From NCBI GenBank assembly GCA_049602155.1, contig JBMYRH010000002.1:324037-388036 (forward strand): DNA of 64,000 nucleotides, written 5' to 3'. Shown here piece by piece: positions 16,143-24,413 of this stretch. Each line of letters opens with the position of its first letter. Positions within the stretch are counted from its first letter, which is position 1. A model generated the notes under the pieces. It made no database searches and was not told the DNA's origin. It saw nothing but the letters and a program-made list of their open reading frames with translations. This DNA is from JBMYRH01 sp049602155 (GTDB lineage: Bacteria > Myxococcota_A > UBA9042 > PHBI01 > JBMYRH01). The position numbers and the translations under genes were made by a program.

Positions 16143-17867
16143 ATGTCGCTTACTGTGTCCTTCATGGCTTCGTACGACATCGACTGCCTGTTTGTGCATG
16201 TGCCGAAGGCGGACAACCACTATCTCCCCCTCGGTGACTTCTTCAATATCACCTACATGCCCATGGGCGTGTTGGCGCTCGCTGAGTTGATGCGTCGCTC
16301 AGGCAAGCGTGTTGAGGTGGTCCACCTTGGGGTGGAGTGGCTTGAGGATCCCGAGTTCGATCTCCTCGCGGACTTCGCTGGGCAACGCATTCGGTCGATC
16401 GGTCTGCCGCTCTATTGGCATTACCAGAGCTACGACGTCATCGAGGTAGCGCGGGCGCTGAAGTCTGACCACCCGGAGTCCTTCGTCTTCCTCGGCGGGA
16501 TCACGGCGGGCTACTTTGCCGATCAGATCGTCGCCGAATACCCTGCGGTTGACGGGGTCCTGAAGGGGCACGCGGAGGGCTCGATCCTGGCGTTGATGCA
16601 GGCCTTAGAGGCGGGAGATCCTCTCGGAGGTGTGCACGGGTTGGTCTACGTTGATGACACGGGTGAGGTCAGAGACAACACCAAGATCCCCGGGCTGCTG
16701 CATCCGCCGATGCCACCCCTCAACTCGCTCGTCTACGCCGACCTGAGCGTGATGCGCCACCCGCGGACCTATGCCTCGAGCTTTGGGTTCCCGCTCGCCT
16801 ATGGGCGCGAGTATTCGCGCAAAGATAACGGGAACATGCTCACGATGGGGCGGGCCTTCTTTCCGCTCTTCATCGGCCGAGGCTGTCCATGGCAGTGCAC
16901 GTTCTGCGGCGGTAATCGAGACACCCTCCGCAAGGTGAACGGGACGAACAAGCTACAGTGGCGCAGCCACGACGCCGTCCTAGACGACATTCGTCGCGCC
17001 ATGGACTTCGGCTACCAGACCATGGCGCTCTGCTTCGATCCGACGCCCACACGCGATGACTACTACGTCGCGCTGATGGAGCGGATCCGAGCGGAGAAGC
17101 TCGACGTCGACTTCTATTTCGAATGTTGGGGCCTCCCGACAAAGCGCTTCATCGACACGTTTCGACGCGCCTTTCCTTCCCCTGAGAGCTACCTGGCGGT
17201 CTCGCCGGATGCGGGTGACGAGGCCGTTCGCAAGGCCAATAAGCAGCCGTTTTACACCAACGCAGAGCTCTTCGAGGCCCTGGATCGCATGAAGGCCGTC
17301 GAGCTCTCAGCGGACGTGTTCTACACCATCGCGCAGCCCTTTGAGTTCCTCGCAGGTGCCCGGGCGACCGCAGAGCAGGTGGACTACATCGCGCACAACT
17401 ACGAGAACGCGCGCCGCATCATGACGTGGTCGGTACAGCTCGAGCCTGGTTCGGCTCAGTTTGAGCGCCCCGCTGACTTCAACATGGTGACCGACCGTCA
17501 CCGCTTCAGCGACTTCTACAAAGCGCACGGCGGCGCTCGGGCCGACACCTACTCGAGCTTGGGCTACAAGATCGAGGGCTACTTCGGTGATGAGCGGGAC
17601 GAAGGCGGTATCCAGGACTTCGAGCGTCACCTCATGCACCTGAAGTGCATGGAGCACTGCTTTTTGGGGCGAGATCCTCGGTTTTGGAACAGCCCCGCGG
17701 ATGGCCGTGAGCACTGCTTCGATCGCCGAAAGCGCCTGGCCGTTAATCGTGGGACTGCCCTGCCGACGCGTGCGATTGGGGCCGACTACACGTATGCCGA
17801 CGCGATGGCGGAGGAGCACGTGCTCCGCGGAGACCGTCCACGGCACAGCTGGCTGAGGCTGCCTTGA
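16143..17867 (+). CDS. Radical SAM protein with cobalamin-binding-like N-terminal domain
   Basis: About 574 residues. In-frame starts are GTG 16128, ATG 16143 and ATG 16164; no Shine-Dalgarno sequence decides. Residues about 10-190 form a Rossmann-like region (YMPMGVLALAELMRRSGKRVEVVHLG; FVFLGGITAGY) typical of B12-binding domains, without the DxHxxG motif, as in many radical SAM relatives of BchE. The [4Fe-4S] motif CPWQCTFC lies at about 253-260 counted from the GTG. The following TIM-barrel half contains YFECWGLPT. Class members methylate unactivated carbons or rearrange rings. This is the first gene of a seven-gene block, and its stop overlaps the next start (TTGA). Confidence 0.85.
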   Translation: MSLTVSFMASYDIDCLFVHVPKADNHYLPLGDFFNITYMPMGVLALAELMRRSGKRVEVVHLGVEWLEDPEFDLLADFAGQRIRSIGLPLYWHYQSYDVIEVARALKSDHPESFVFLGGITAGYFADQIVAEYPAVDGVLKGHAEGSILALMQALEAGDPLGGVHGLVYVDDTGEVRDNTKIPGLLHPPMPPLNSLVYADLSVMRHPRTYASSFGFPLAYGREYSRKDNGNMLTMGRAFFPLFIGRGCPWQCTFCGGNRDTLRKVNGTNKLQWRSHDAVLDDIRRAMDFGYQTMALCFDPTPTRDDYYVALMERIRAEKLDVDFYFECWGLPTKRFIDTFRRAFPSPESYLAVSPDAGDEAVRKANKQPFYTNAELFEALDRMKAVELSADVFYTIAQPFEFLAGARATAEQVDYIAHNYENARRIMTWSVQLEPGSAQFERPADFNMVTDRHRFSDFYKAHGGARADTYSSLGYKIEGYFGDERDEGGIQDFERHLMHLKCMEHCFLGRDPRFWNSPADGREHCFDRRKRLAVNRGTALPTRAIGADYTYADAMAEEHVLRGDRPRHSWLRLP

Positions 17868-19036
17868 GTTATCGGCTTCACATCGTGGATTGCACGTTAC
17901 GTGAGGGGGAGCAGGCGGCAGGGGTCTGGTTCTCGGTGGAGGAGAAGCTGCAACTGGTCGACGCCCTCGCGGCGGCGGGTGTGTCGGTCTTGGACGCTGG
18001 GATGCCCGGGGTCAGCGCTGATGAGCGAGACTTCCTAGCGGCCGCCGTCGGGCGGACGCATGCCAAGATCGGTGCATCTGTGCGGGCCCGCGCCGATGAG
18101 GTTCAGCTGGCGCTGGACTGTGGCGTCGACGAGATCTTTGTCATCTGCCCGGTCTCTCAGCTCCACCGCCAAAAGCGCTTGGGCCTGAGTGAGCAGGCCC
18201 TTGAGGCCCGAGTCACCGCCCTCGTCGAGACGATCAAGGCGGCAGGCAAGGTCTGCAACCTCGTCGCGGAGGACGCGTCTCGTGCTCAGCAGCCCGTCCT
18301 CATCCACGCGCTGGGTCGTGGCTTGGAGGCTGGCGCCGATAGGCTCTTCCTGTGCGACACCGTGGGGTGCTGGACACCCTCGATGGCGGCCTCTGTCGTC
18401 GACGCGGTGCGCTCTGCCTTCCCCTCGGCGGACCTCGGCGTCCATTGTCACAATGATTTCGGGATGGCCACGGCGAACACCGTGGCCGCAGTCGAAGCGG
18501 GGTGCAACTACCCTACGGCGACGATCAACGGGGTCGGTGAGCGCGCTGGGAACGCGTCTCTGCTCGAGGTCGCGCTCGCCGGTGAGCGCCTCTTGGGGCG
18601 CGACGCGCGATTGGACCATGACGCCCTCCGAACCGTGAGCCATCAGGTCGAGCGCCTGACGGGGCTCCTGGTCCCACAGCATCAGCCGGTGGTGGGCTTT
18701 AACGCCTTTCGGCACGAGTCCGGCATCCACGTGGATGGCATCCTGAAGGACCCCGCCAACTACGAGGCCCTTTCTCCGGGCGTGGTGGGGCGCTCTCACG
18801 CGTTTGTCCTGGGTAAGCACTCGGGCCGGGCGCTGCTTCGTCGCTTCGCGAGAGAGCGGGGCTTGGCCGAGGACGACGTCGTCCTCGACCGCATCTTGAG
18901 CGCGGTTAAAGAGATGCAGCCGCGCCAAGCTCGGGCTGAGTTTGACGAACTCCGCAACCGGATCGAGCACTACAACGCGACCTGCCTCGGCGTCCCTGAA
19001 GCGGCGCTCGAGCGACTCTTCGCGGAGTACGGCTGA
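17864..19036 (+). CDS. Homocitrate/isopropylmalate synthase family enzyme (NifV/LeuA-like)
   Basis: 390 residues, TTG start overlapping the previous TGA. The N-terminal DCTLREGEQAAGV motif and metal-binding GVHCHNDFGMATAN identify the acetyl-CoA-dependent Claisen condensation family. NGVGERAGNASL and HESGIHVDGILKDPANYE are also conserved. The protein lacks the C-terminal leucine-binding regulatory domain of LeuA, and TLREGEQ plus HVDGILKD point to homocitrate synthase (NifV/LYS20) rather than LeuA. The enzyme would add acetyl-CoA to a 2-oxoacid. No nif genes are near, so nitrogenase cofactor synthesis is unlikely. It is directly coupled to LeuC- and LeuD-type genes that would isomerise the product. 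Confidence 0.88.
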   Translation: MSYRLHIVDCTLREGEQAAGVWFSVEEKLQLVDALAAAGVSVLDAGMPGVSADERDFLAAAVGRTHAKIGASVRARADEVQLALDCGVDEIFVICPVSQLHRQKRLGLSEQALEARVTALVETIKAAGKVCNLVAEDASRAQQPVLIHALGRGLEAGADRLFLCDTVGCWTPSMAASVVDAVRSAFPSADLGVHCHNDFGMATANTVAAVEAGCNYPTATINGVGERAGNASLLEVALAGERLLGRDARLDHDALRTVSHQVERLTGLLVPQHQPVVGFNAFRHESGIHVDGILKDPANYEALSPGVVGRSHAFVLGKHSGRALLRRFARERGLAEDDVVLDRILSAVKEMQPRQARAEFDELRNRIEHYNATCLGVPEAALERLFAEYG

Positions 19037-20295
19037 TGGCTAGTCTGACGGCCAGGATACTGGCATCTCATGCGGTAGAGGCGGCCGCCGAGGGTAGCGC
19101 ATACGTCGCCGTTGAGCCCGACTTGGTGCTCGGTCATGAGGCGACGATCGCGCTCTTGATCGGTCGACTCCGCAAGGCCGGGCGTCGGGTCAAGCACCCC
19201 TCTCGCTGCTTCTTCGCCGCCGATCATTTCGTGCCCCCGGCGACCGCTGAGCGGGCGTCAATCCTGCGACAATACCTGCAGTTCGTGGACGAAGAGGGGA
19301 TCCCCACCGAGCAGCTCTTTAATGGCATCAGTCACCAGCTCTTGGTGGAGGATACGCGCTGTAGACCGGGCGCCTTTATCGCCGGCGCAGACAGTCACAC
19401 GACCATGGGCGGAGCGCTGGGCGCCTTCTCAGCGGGCTTTGGTTCCACGGACATCCTCGGGCTCTTGGCGACCGGCAAGGTCTGGGTGAAGACCCCGGAC
19501 GCGATGGCGATCCGCTTCACCGGCCAGCTCGGCCTCCACGTGACGGGTAAAGACGTGGCGCTCGAGGTGATGCGTCAATTGGGCGAAGGTGGCGGGCGGT
19601 ACCGAGCCATTGAGTACTATGACGCGGACGCGGGCCTGACCATGGCGGCTCGGATGACGCTGACCAATATGGCGGTGGATTGCGGCGCCAAGAACGGGCT
19701 CTTCGTGCCCGACGTCGTGACGGCCGCCTACATGCGTGAGCGAGACGGCGTGGAGCCCGAGCCCTTCGATCCCGAGCCCGGGGATGGCTACGTGGAGGAG
19801 CTCCACATCGACCTCGCCGCGCTGCAGCCTGTCGTGGCGCGCCCCGGGAGCCCGGCGGACGTCGTCCCCGCGGCGTCTGTAGAGGGAGAGCCTGTCGACC
19901 AGGTCTTCATTGGCTCTTGCTGCGGCGGGCGCCTTGAGGACATGCATCAAGCGCTGGCGGTGCTCGCTGGTCGCTCGGTGAAGCCAGGTTTGCGCTTCGT
20001 GGTGACCCCCGCGAGTCGGCGGGTCTATCAGGCGGCGTTAGAGGACGGCACGGTCAGCCGCCTAGTGGCGGCAGGTGCGATGGTGACGACGTCCTCTTGC
20101 GGGGCGTGTGGTGGCATCGATAAGGGCATCTTGGGCCCTGGGGAGGTGTGCGTCTCGACCTCCAATCGCAACTTTCGTGGGAGGATGGGGGATCCGGACG
20201 CTCGGATCTACCTGGCGAGCGCCGCGACCGCGGCTGCAGCTGCGCTCACGGGCCGCGTGACTGCCCCCGCGTCGGTCACGGAGGGGGCAGAATGA
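19036..20295 (+). CDS. leuC: 3-isopropylmalate dehydratase/homoaconitase large subunit
   Basis: 419 residues; the ATG shares one base with the previous TGA. GADSHTTMGGALGAFSAGFGSTD is the conserved aconitase-family substrate region. The cluster ligands appear as IGSCCGGRLED (about residue 295) and SSCGACGG (about residues 354-358), giving the three Cys for a [4Fe-4S] cluster. The length is that of the LeuC/HacA type used by archaea and many bacteria, shorter than E. coli LeuC. With LeuD it would move the hydroxyl group of the condensation product through a dehydrated intermediate. Whether the substrate is isopropylmalate, homocitrate or something else cannot be decided. Confidence 0.88.
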   Translation: MASLTARILASHAVEAAAEGSAYVAVEPDLVLGHEATIALLIGRLRKAGRRVKHPSRCFFAADHFVPPATAERASILRQYLQFVDEEGIPTEQLFNGISHQLLVEDTRCRPGAFIAGADSHTTMGGALGAFSAGFGSTDILGLLATGKVWVKTPDAMAIRFTGQLGLHVTGKDVALEVMRQLGEGGGRYRAIEYYDADAGLTMAARMTLTNMAVDCGAKNGLFVPDVVTAAYMRERDGVEPEPFDPEPGDGYVEELHIDLAALQPVVARPGSPADVVPAASVEGEPVDQVFIGSCCGGRLEDMHQALAVLAGRSVKPGLRFVVTPASRRVYQAALEDGTVSRLVAAGAMVTTSSCGACGGIDKGILGPGEVCVSTSNRNFRGRMGDPDARIYLASAATAAAAALTGRVTAPASVTEGAE

Positions 20296-20780
20296 GCGAC
20301 GTGCGCCAGGGCCCTGCGCTTGTCTTAGGCGACGACATCAACACGGATGTCCTCCACCCGAGCCGCTTCTATTCACTGAATGACCAGACCGTGCGGCGTG
20401 GTTTCCTCGGCGCCGTGGAGGGCAGAGAGGACGCCTCGGAGGCCGATCTTGGGGGCCGTATCGTCATCGCGGGGTCCAATTTCGGGATCGGCTCGAGTCG
20501 CGAGACTGGCGCGCGGGTCTTCCTCCTCGCGGGGATACAAGCCGTCGTCGCGGTCTCCTTCGCGCGCATCTTCCACCGGAACGTCTTGAACCTTGGGCTC
20601 CCAGCGCTCTCTTGCCCCGCCTTGGCAGAGGTCGAGGTCGCTGAGGGGCAGCATGTGAGCTTAGACGTGACTGCCGGGGTGCTGCGCGTCGGTGACCAAT
20701 CGCTCCCAACCGAGGGGCTCGATCCCCATTGGCAGCGCGTCCTCGACGCGGGGGGCTTGGCGCAGTGGCTGGGGCTTTGA
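20292..20780 (+). CDS. leuD: 3-isopropylmalate dehydratase/homoaconitase small subunit
   Basis: 162 residues; the start ATGA overlaps the stop of the large subunit. The swivel-domain motifs are clear: GDDINTDVLHPSRFY at the N-terminus, GSNFGIGSSRE (the loop that sets substrate specificity in LeuD/HacB) and FARIFHRNVLNLGLP. In LeuD/HacB proteins the loop around the first motif decides between isopropylmalate and homoaconitate. Here YSLN follows, which I cannot assign. It forms a heterodimer with the preceding large subunit. Confidence 0.88.
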   Translation: MSDVRQGPALVLGDDINTDVLHPSRFYSLNDQTVRRGFLGAVEGREDASEADLGGRIVIAGSNFGIGSSRETGARVFLLAGIQAVVAVSFARIFHRNVLNLGLPALSCPALAEVEVAEGQHVSLDVTAGVLRVGDQSLPTEGLDPHWQRVLDAGGLAQWLGL

Positions 20781-21946
20781 GCCAGCCCACGCGTTACGAT
20801 CACGACGTGCTGGTGGTCGGTGGAGGGCCCGCGGGGTTGGCCGCGGCGACGCGGGTGCGCTGGGTAAAAGGGTTTCATGTGCTCGTCGGCTCGGTAGGGC
20901 TCGTCGAGTCCGGGCGCCTCGGGGGCCTCTTGAGCTGGGGGTCCTGTGTCTTGACCGGGCCAGGCTGGGCGTACCCTGGCCAGTCGTTGACCGAGCGCCT
21001 CTTGGTGGACGTCGAGCGATTGGCGATCCCCGTCGTGCACGACCGCGTGGTCCGGATAGACGCTGAGGGGCCGCTCTTTCACACGCACTTCGCCAGCGGC
21101 CGAGTGCTCCGCTCGCTGGCCGTGATCCTCGCGACCGGCTTTCGACCCTTGGCCAACGAGGTGGACTACTACCTCCGCGGCGTGCGGATGACCTTCAAGG
21201 GCTACGATCACTTCCCGAGCCTGGTGCGCTCCTGCGCAAAGGACGCTGACGGACGGGGGTTGGTCGTGATCGGGAATGCGAAGAGCGCGCACTTGCAAGC
21301 GCTCCTGGACGCGCACTCAGCCGGCGCCGGGGAGGTGACACTCGTAACTGAGGAGCGCCTCTTGGCTGTCGAAGGTGAGGGCACCGTGGAGGGCGTCCAC
21401 CTCGGGGCCGCCGACGGCACTGAGCGCCGAATCGCCTGCGCGGCGGTCTTGATGGACTACAACGCGATGGAGCTTCGCCCTGACCTCCAAATAGAGGGGG
21501 TGTCGCCGAAGCTCGACGCTCGGGGCTTCATCGAGGTCGACACCTCGATGGCCACCTCTGTCCCCGGACTCTTTGCCGCCGGCGACATCACGGGGCGCTA
21601 CGCAGCCACGCTGATGGCGCTGGGGGACGGCGTCTGCGCCGGGTTGGCGGCTTACGAGTACGCCTTTGAGGCGAAGTTCGGTCGCCCCCCAAGGCTCTTC
21701 GCATACAAGGCCCTCGATGAGGCGTTGCCGGCGTCCCCGCGCGACCTCCCCCTGATCCCGCCTCACGCGGTCCCGGTGCCCCTTGGAGGGCAGGGGGGCG
21801 CACCGCTGCCTGCTTGGGTCGACGGACAGCGCACGTTGAGTGATGAAGCGGCTGCTCAAGGAATCGAGCCCACTGCACTGGCGGAGGGGCTGTCGGAGGC
21901 CGTACTCTCTAAGCGCCTCACGTACCATTGCCTGCATTCATCATGA
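20777..21946 (+). CDS. Thioredoxin-reductase-like FAD-dependent oxidoreductase without redox CxxC
   Basis: About 389 residues from TTG 20777, which overlaps the LeuD stop (TTGA); the frame is open upstream within leuD. The FAD-binding Rossmann motif VVGGGPAGLAAAT is near residue 15, an NAD(P)-type motif VVIGNAKSAHL is in the middle, and the second FAD contact GLFAAGDITGRYA is near residue 280. The Cys present (SCVL, SCAK, ACAA, VCAG, HCLH) never form CxxC, so it should not be a thioredoxin reductase. It may oxidise or reduce a small pathway intermediate. In this operon it sits where a LeuB-type dehydrogenase would be expected. Confidence 0.78.
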   Translation: MSQPTRYDHDVLVVGGGPAGLAAATRVRWVKGFHVLVGSVGLVESGRLGGLLSWGSCVLTGPGWAYPGQSLTERLLVDVERLAIPVVHDRVVRIDAEGPLFHTHFASGRVLRSLAVILATGFRPLANEVDYYLRGVRMTFKGYDHFPSLVRSCAKDADGRGLVVIGNAKSAHLQALLDAHSAGAGEVTLVTEERLLAVEGEGTVEGVHLGAADGTERRIACAAVLMDYNAMELRPDLQIEGVSPKLDARGFIEVDTSMATSVPGLFAAGDITGRYAATLMALGDGVCAGLAAYEYAFEAKFGRPPRLFAYKALDEALPASPRDLPLIPPHAVPVPLGGQGGAPLPAWVDGQRTLSDEAAAQGIEPTALAEGLSEAVLSKRLTYHCLHSS

Positions 21947-23007
21947 GCCTCTCCGACGATATTTGCGCGTTTATTCAGGCGGATACGCGCGACGACGCGA
22001 CCTTTGATGACCTCGCGCGTCGCCTGTTTGCCATGCAGTGTGAGTCGATCCCGCTCGTCGGTGCGCTCGCGGCTCGGGAGGGGGTCACGCCGGATAAGGT
22101 CACCCATTGGCGGGACATCCCTGCAGTGCCGACAGCTGCGTTCAAGGCCGCGACCCTCTTTGGGGGCAGCGCGGTGGCGCAGACCTTCACCTCAAGTGGC
22201 ACCTCTGGTGCGAGCAAAAGCCAGAGCGTCTTCAGCGAAGAGGGCCTCGCGCTCATGGGGCTGGCGGTGCGCGTCAACGCCGCGCGTTGGCTCTTCCCGG
22301 ATGGGCGCAGTACGCGGATCTTGGTCCTCGCGCCGTCTCCACAGATGGCGCCTCATATGATCATGGCCTGGGGCATGAGCGCGCTCATCTCCGAGTACGG
22401 ACTTGAGGGGTCACGTTTCCTCATCGGGTCTGATGGCTTGGATGCAGGAGCTGTGGTCGCTGAGCTGCTCGATGCTGCCCGTGACGGGGTGCCGATTACA
22501 CTCATCGGCGCGAGCTTTGGCTTCGTCCATTTGCTCGATGGCCTCGTCGCGGCTGACGTCCGCATCGCCTCGGCGCCTGGTAGCCGAACGATGGACGCAG
22601 GAGGATACAAGGGGCGCAGCCGGGAACTGACTCGCGGTGAGCTCGACAGCGCCATCTCCGAGAGGCTGGGGGTCCCAGCGCAGCGCGCGGTGAATTTGCT
22701 CGGGATGACCGAACTGGCGAGCCAGTTTTACGACGGAGTGCTCGGGCAAGGGAGCGCAACCCCGCGCCGTAAACAGAACCCACCATGGACGCGCACCGTG
22801 GTCGTCGCGCCGGACACCTTGAGGCCGGTCGCCGACGGTGAGCGCGGCCTCCTCGTGCACCTCGATCTTGCGAACATCGAGCGACCGGCGGTCATCCGAA
22901 CCGATGATATGGGCTTCGCAGACGCGGACGGGTTTCATGTGATAGGGCGCGCCACCGGGGCCGATTCGCGAGGCTGCTCTTTGAGTGTTGAGGAGCTTGT
23001 CCAGTGA
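21943..23007 (+). CDS. LuxE-like acyl-protein synthetase (acyl-activating enzyme)
   Basis: 354 residues from ATG 21943 (ATGA overlap); a TTG at 21928 is also in frame. The nucleotide-binding motif TSSGTSGASKS near residue 90 and the later NLLGMTELASQFYD and RTDDMGFAD motifs are those of LuxE and phenylacetate-CoA-ligase-like enzymes. LuxE activates a carboxylic acid with ATP and holds the acyl group on a Cys near the C-terminus before passing it to LuxC. Here the C-terminus contains RGCSLSVEE, so that Cys is present. The partner LuxC-like gene overlaps it. No luciferase genes (luxAB) or luxD are nearby. Confidence 0.85.
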   Translation: MSLSDDICAFIQADTRDDATFDDLARRLFAMQCESIPLVGALAAREGVTPDKVTHWRDIPAVPTAAFKAATLFGGSAVAQTFTSSGTSGASKSQSVFSEEGLALMGLAVRVNAARWLFPDGRSTRILVLAPSPQMAPHMIMAWGMSALISEYGLEGSRFLIGSDGLDAGAVVAELLDAARDGVPITLIGASFGFVHLLDGLVAADVRIASAPGSRTMDAGGYKGRSRELTRGELDSAISERLGVPAQRAVNLLGMTELASQFYDGVLGQGSATPRRKQNPPWTRTVVVAPDTLRPVADGERGLLVHLDLANIERPAVIRTDDMGFADADGFHVIGRATGADSRGCSLSVEELVQ

Positions 23008-24413
23008 CCATGAACGCTTATTGGCTGCCCCCTGGCTGTCACGTGCAGTTGGAGACAGAGGCGGTCGAGGTCAATCGAGGCGGTCGGCGGTTCACGCTCC
23101 ATATGCCGAAGCCGACCCCCGCTGACCTTCGCGAGATAGCGGCACATTTGAGGTCGGCGCAGCGGCGCATCCTCGCGCGACGCAGCACTGAGTCCATCAT
23201 CCGCTCTCTGGATCGCGCGGCGGCGCTTTGGCTGAGCCCGAGCTACCGACCCCGGCTCCTCGCGCGGCACACGATCAGCATCATCACGGGCTTCTCGAGT
23301 GAGATGGTCGCCCGGGCGATTGAACTTGAGCAGGCCGCGAGCCGCGCGCCGGACATGGTGGCTGCTCTGGAGCGTGAGCTGGGAGACTCGAAGGCGCTGG
23401 ACGGCTTTGTGCGCACTGCGAAGGGCCGCAGCATGGCGATCGGTCCCCAGCTTATCGGTGGGATCTTTAGCGCCAACATCCCCGCGTTACCGCACCTGAC
23501 CGTGATGCGCGCCTTCTTGGTCAAGGCTGCCTGCTTTGGCCGCGTTAGCAGCGATGAGCCGATCTACTTACCGCTCTATGCGGAGTCCCTCCGTGAGGTG
23601 GATCCCGAGCTCGCTGAGTGCCTCGCTGTCGTGCATTGGGATCGCGCAGACCGCGTCTGTGAAGCCGCGTTCCTGGGCTCGCTCGACCACCTCATCGCGT
23701 ACGGAGGAGACGAGGCGCTTGGTGGCCTGCGTGAGCGGCTCCCGGAGGGCGTCGCGGCGACCTGGCATGGTCACCGGATGGGCTTCGCCTATGTGGGACG
23801 TCCTGCGTTGATGGGCGGCATTGATGGCCTTGTGGATAGGTTGGCATTCGACTTCAGCATCTTTGACCAGCACGCCTGCTTGGCGCCTCAAGCATGCTTC
23901 GTAGAGCGAGGAGGGCGCACCTCTCCCCTCGTGTTCGCGCGCCATTTATCCGACGCGATGGAGGCTTGGTTAGATGAGCTGCCCCCGCGCTCCTTGGAGG
24001 TGGACGAGATGGCGCCTCTGCGTGCCGCGCTGGACGCGGCGGCGCTGCGTGAGCTCATGGGGGAGGGCGGCGCTTGTGTCGTCTCGCCCCCGACGCGCCT
24101 CCAAGGGGCGGTTGTTATGGAGCGCCCGGAGCGCTTTGAGCCAGTGCCGCTGGATCGGTTCGTGCGCGTCATCCCGGTGGATGACGTGGACGACATGCTG
24201 ACGTTGCTTGAGCCGGTGAAGCGGTACCTACAATGTGCTGCGGTGGCCGGTTGTGATGACGCGACGCGCGCCAGGCTCGCGCGGCTTGGGCTGAGTCGGC
24301 TCTGCCCCCCCGGTCGGATGGGGACACCGACGATGGTCTGGCATCATGATGGGGAGGGGTGTTTGGCCTCCCTCGTGAGCTGGTGCGATGAAGAAACTCG
24401 GATGCCGGCATGA
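23004..24413 (+). CDS. LuxC-like acyl-CoA/acyl-enzyme reductase
   Basis: 469 residues; GTG 23004 overlaps the LuxE stop (GTGA), and ATG 23010 is an alternative. It matches the LuxC family of NADPH-dependent fatty acyl reductases in length and in the aldehyde-dehydrogenase-like catalytic segment FDQHACLAPQACFVE (nucleophile Cys near residue 292). GIFSANIPALPHL in the first half is the expected nucleotide/substrate region. Together with LuxE it would convert a free acid or acyl-CoA to an aldehyde. The histidine kinase frame begins inside its last codons. Confidence 0.87.
   Translation: MTMNAYWLPPGCHVQLETEAVEVNRGGRRFTLHMPKPTPADLREIAAHLRSAQRRILARRSTESIIRSLDRAAALWLSPSYRPRLLARHTISIITGFSSEMVARAIELEQAASRAPDMVAALERELGDSKALDGFVRTAKGRSMAIGPQLIGGIFSANIPALPHLTVMRAFLVKAACFGRVSSDEPIYLPLYAESLREVDPELAECLAVVHWDRADRVCEAAFLGSLDHLIAYGGDEALGGLRERLPEGVAATWHGHRMGFAYVGRPALMGGIDGLVDRLAFDFSIFDQHACLAPQACFVERGGRTSPLVFARHLSDAMEAWLDELPPRSLEVDEMAPLRAALDAAALRELMGEGGACVVSPPTRLQGAVVMERPERFEPVPLDRFVRVIPVDDVDDMLTLLEPVKRYLQCAAVAGCDDATRARLARLGLSRLCPPGRMGTPTMVWHHDGEGCLASLVSWCDEETRMPA

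Noticed and set aside
17864..20780. Ordinary leucine biosynthesis operon
   Set aside because: No leuB is present, the synthase lacks the leucine-binding domain and looks NifV-like, and the genes are coupled to radical SAM, LuxE and LuxC genes. It cannot be fully excluded without the rest of the genome.
16143..24413. Phosphonate biosynthesis cluster (a synthase/aconitase pair also occurs there, as in FR-900098)
   Set aside because: No phosphoenolpyruvate mutase or phosphonopyruvate decarboxylase is present.
21943..24413. Bioluminescence operon
   Set aside because: luxA, luxB and luxD are missing; only the reductase part is present.
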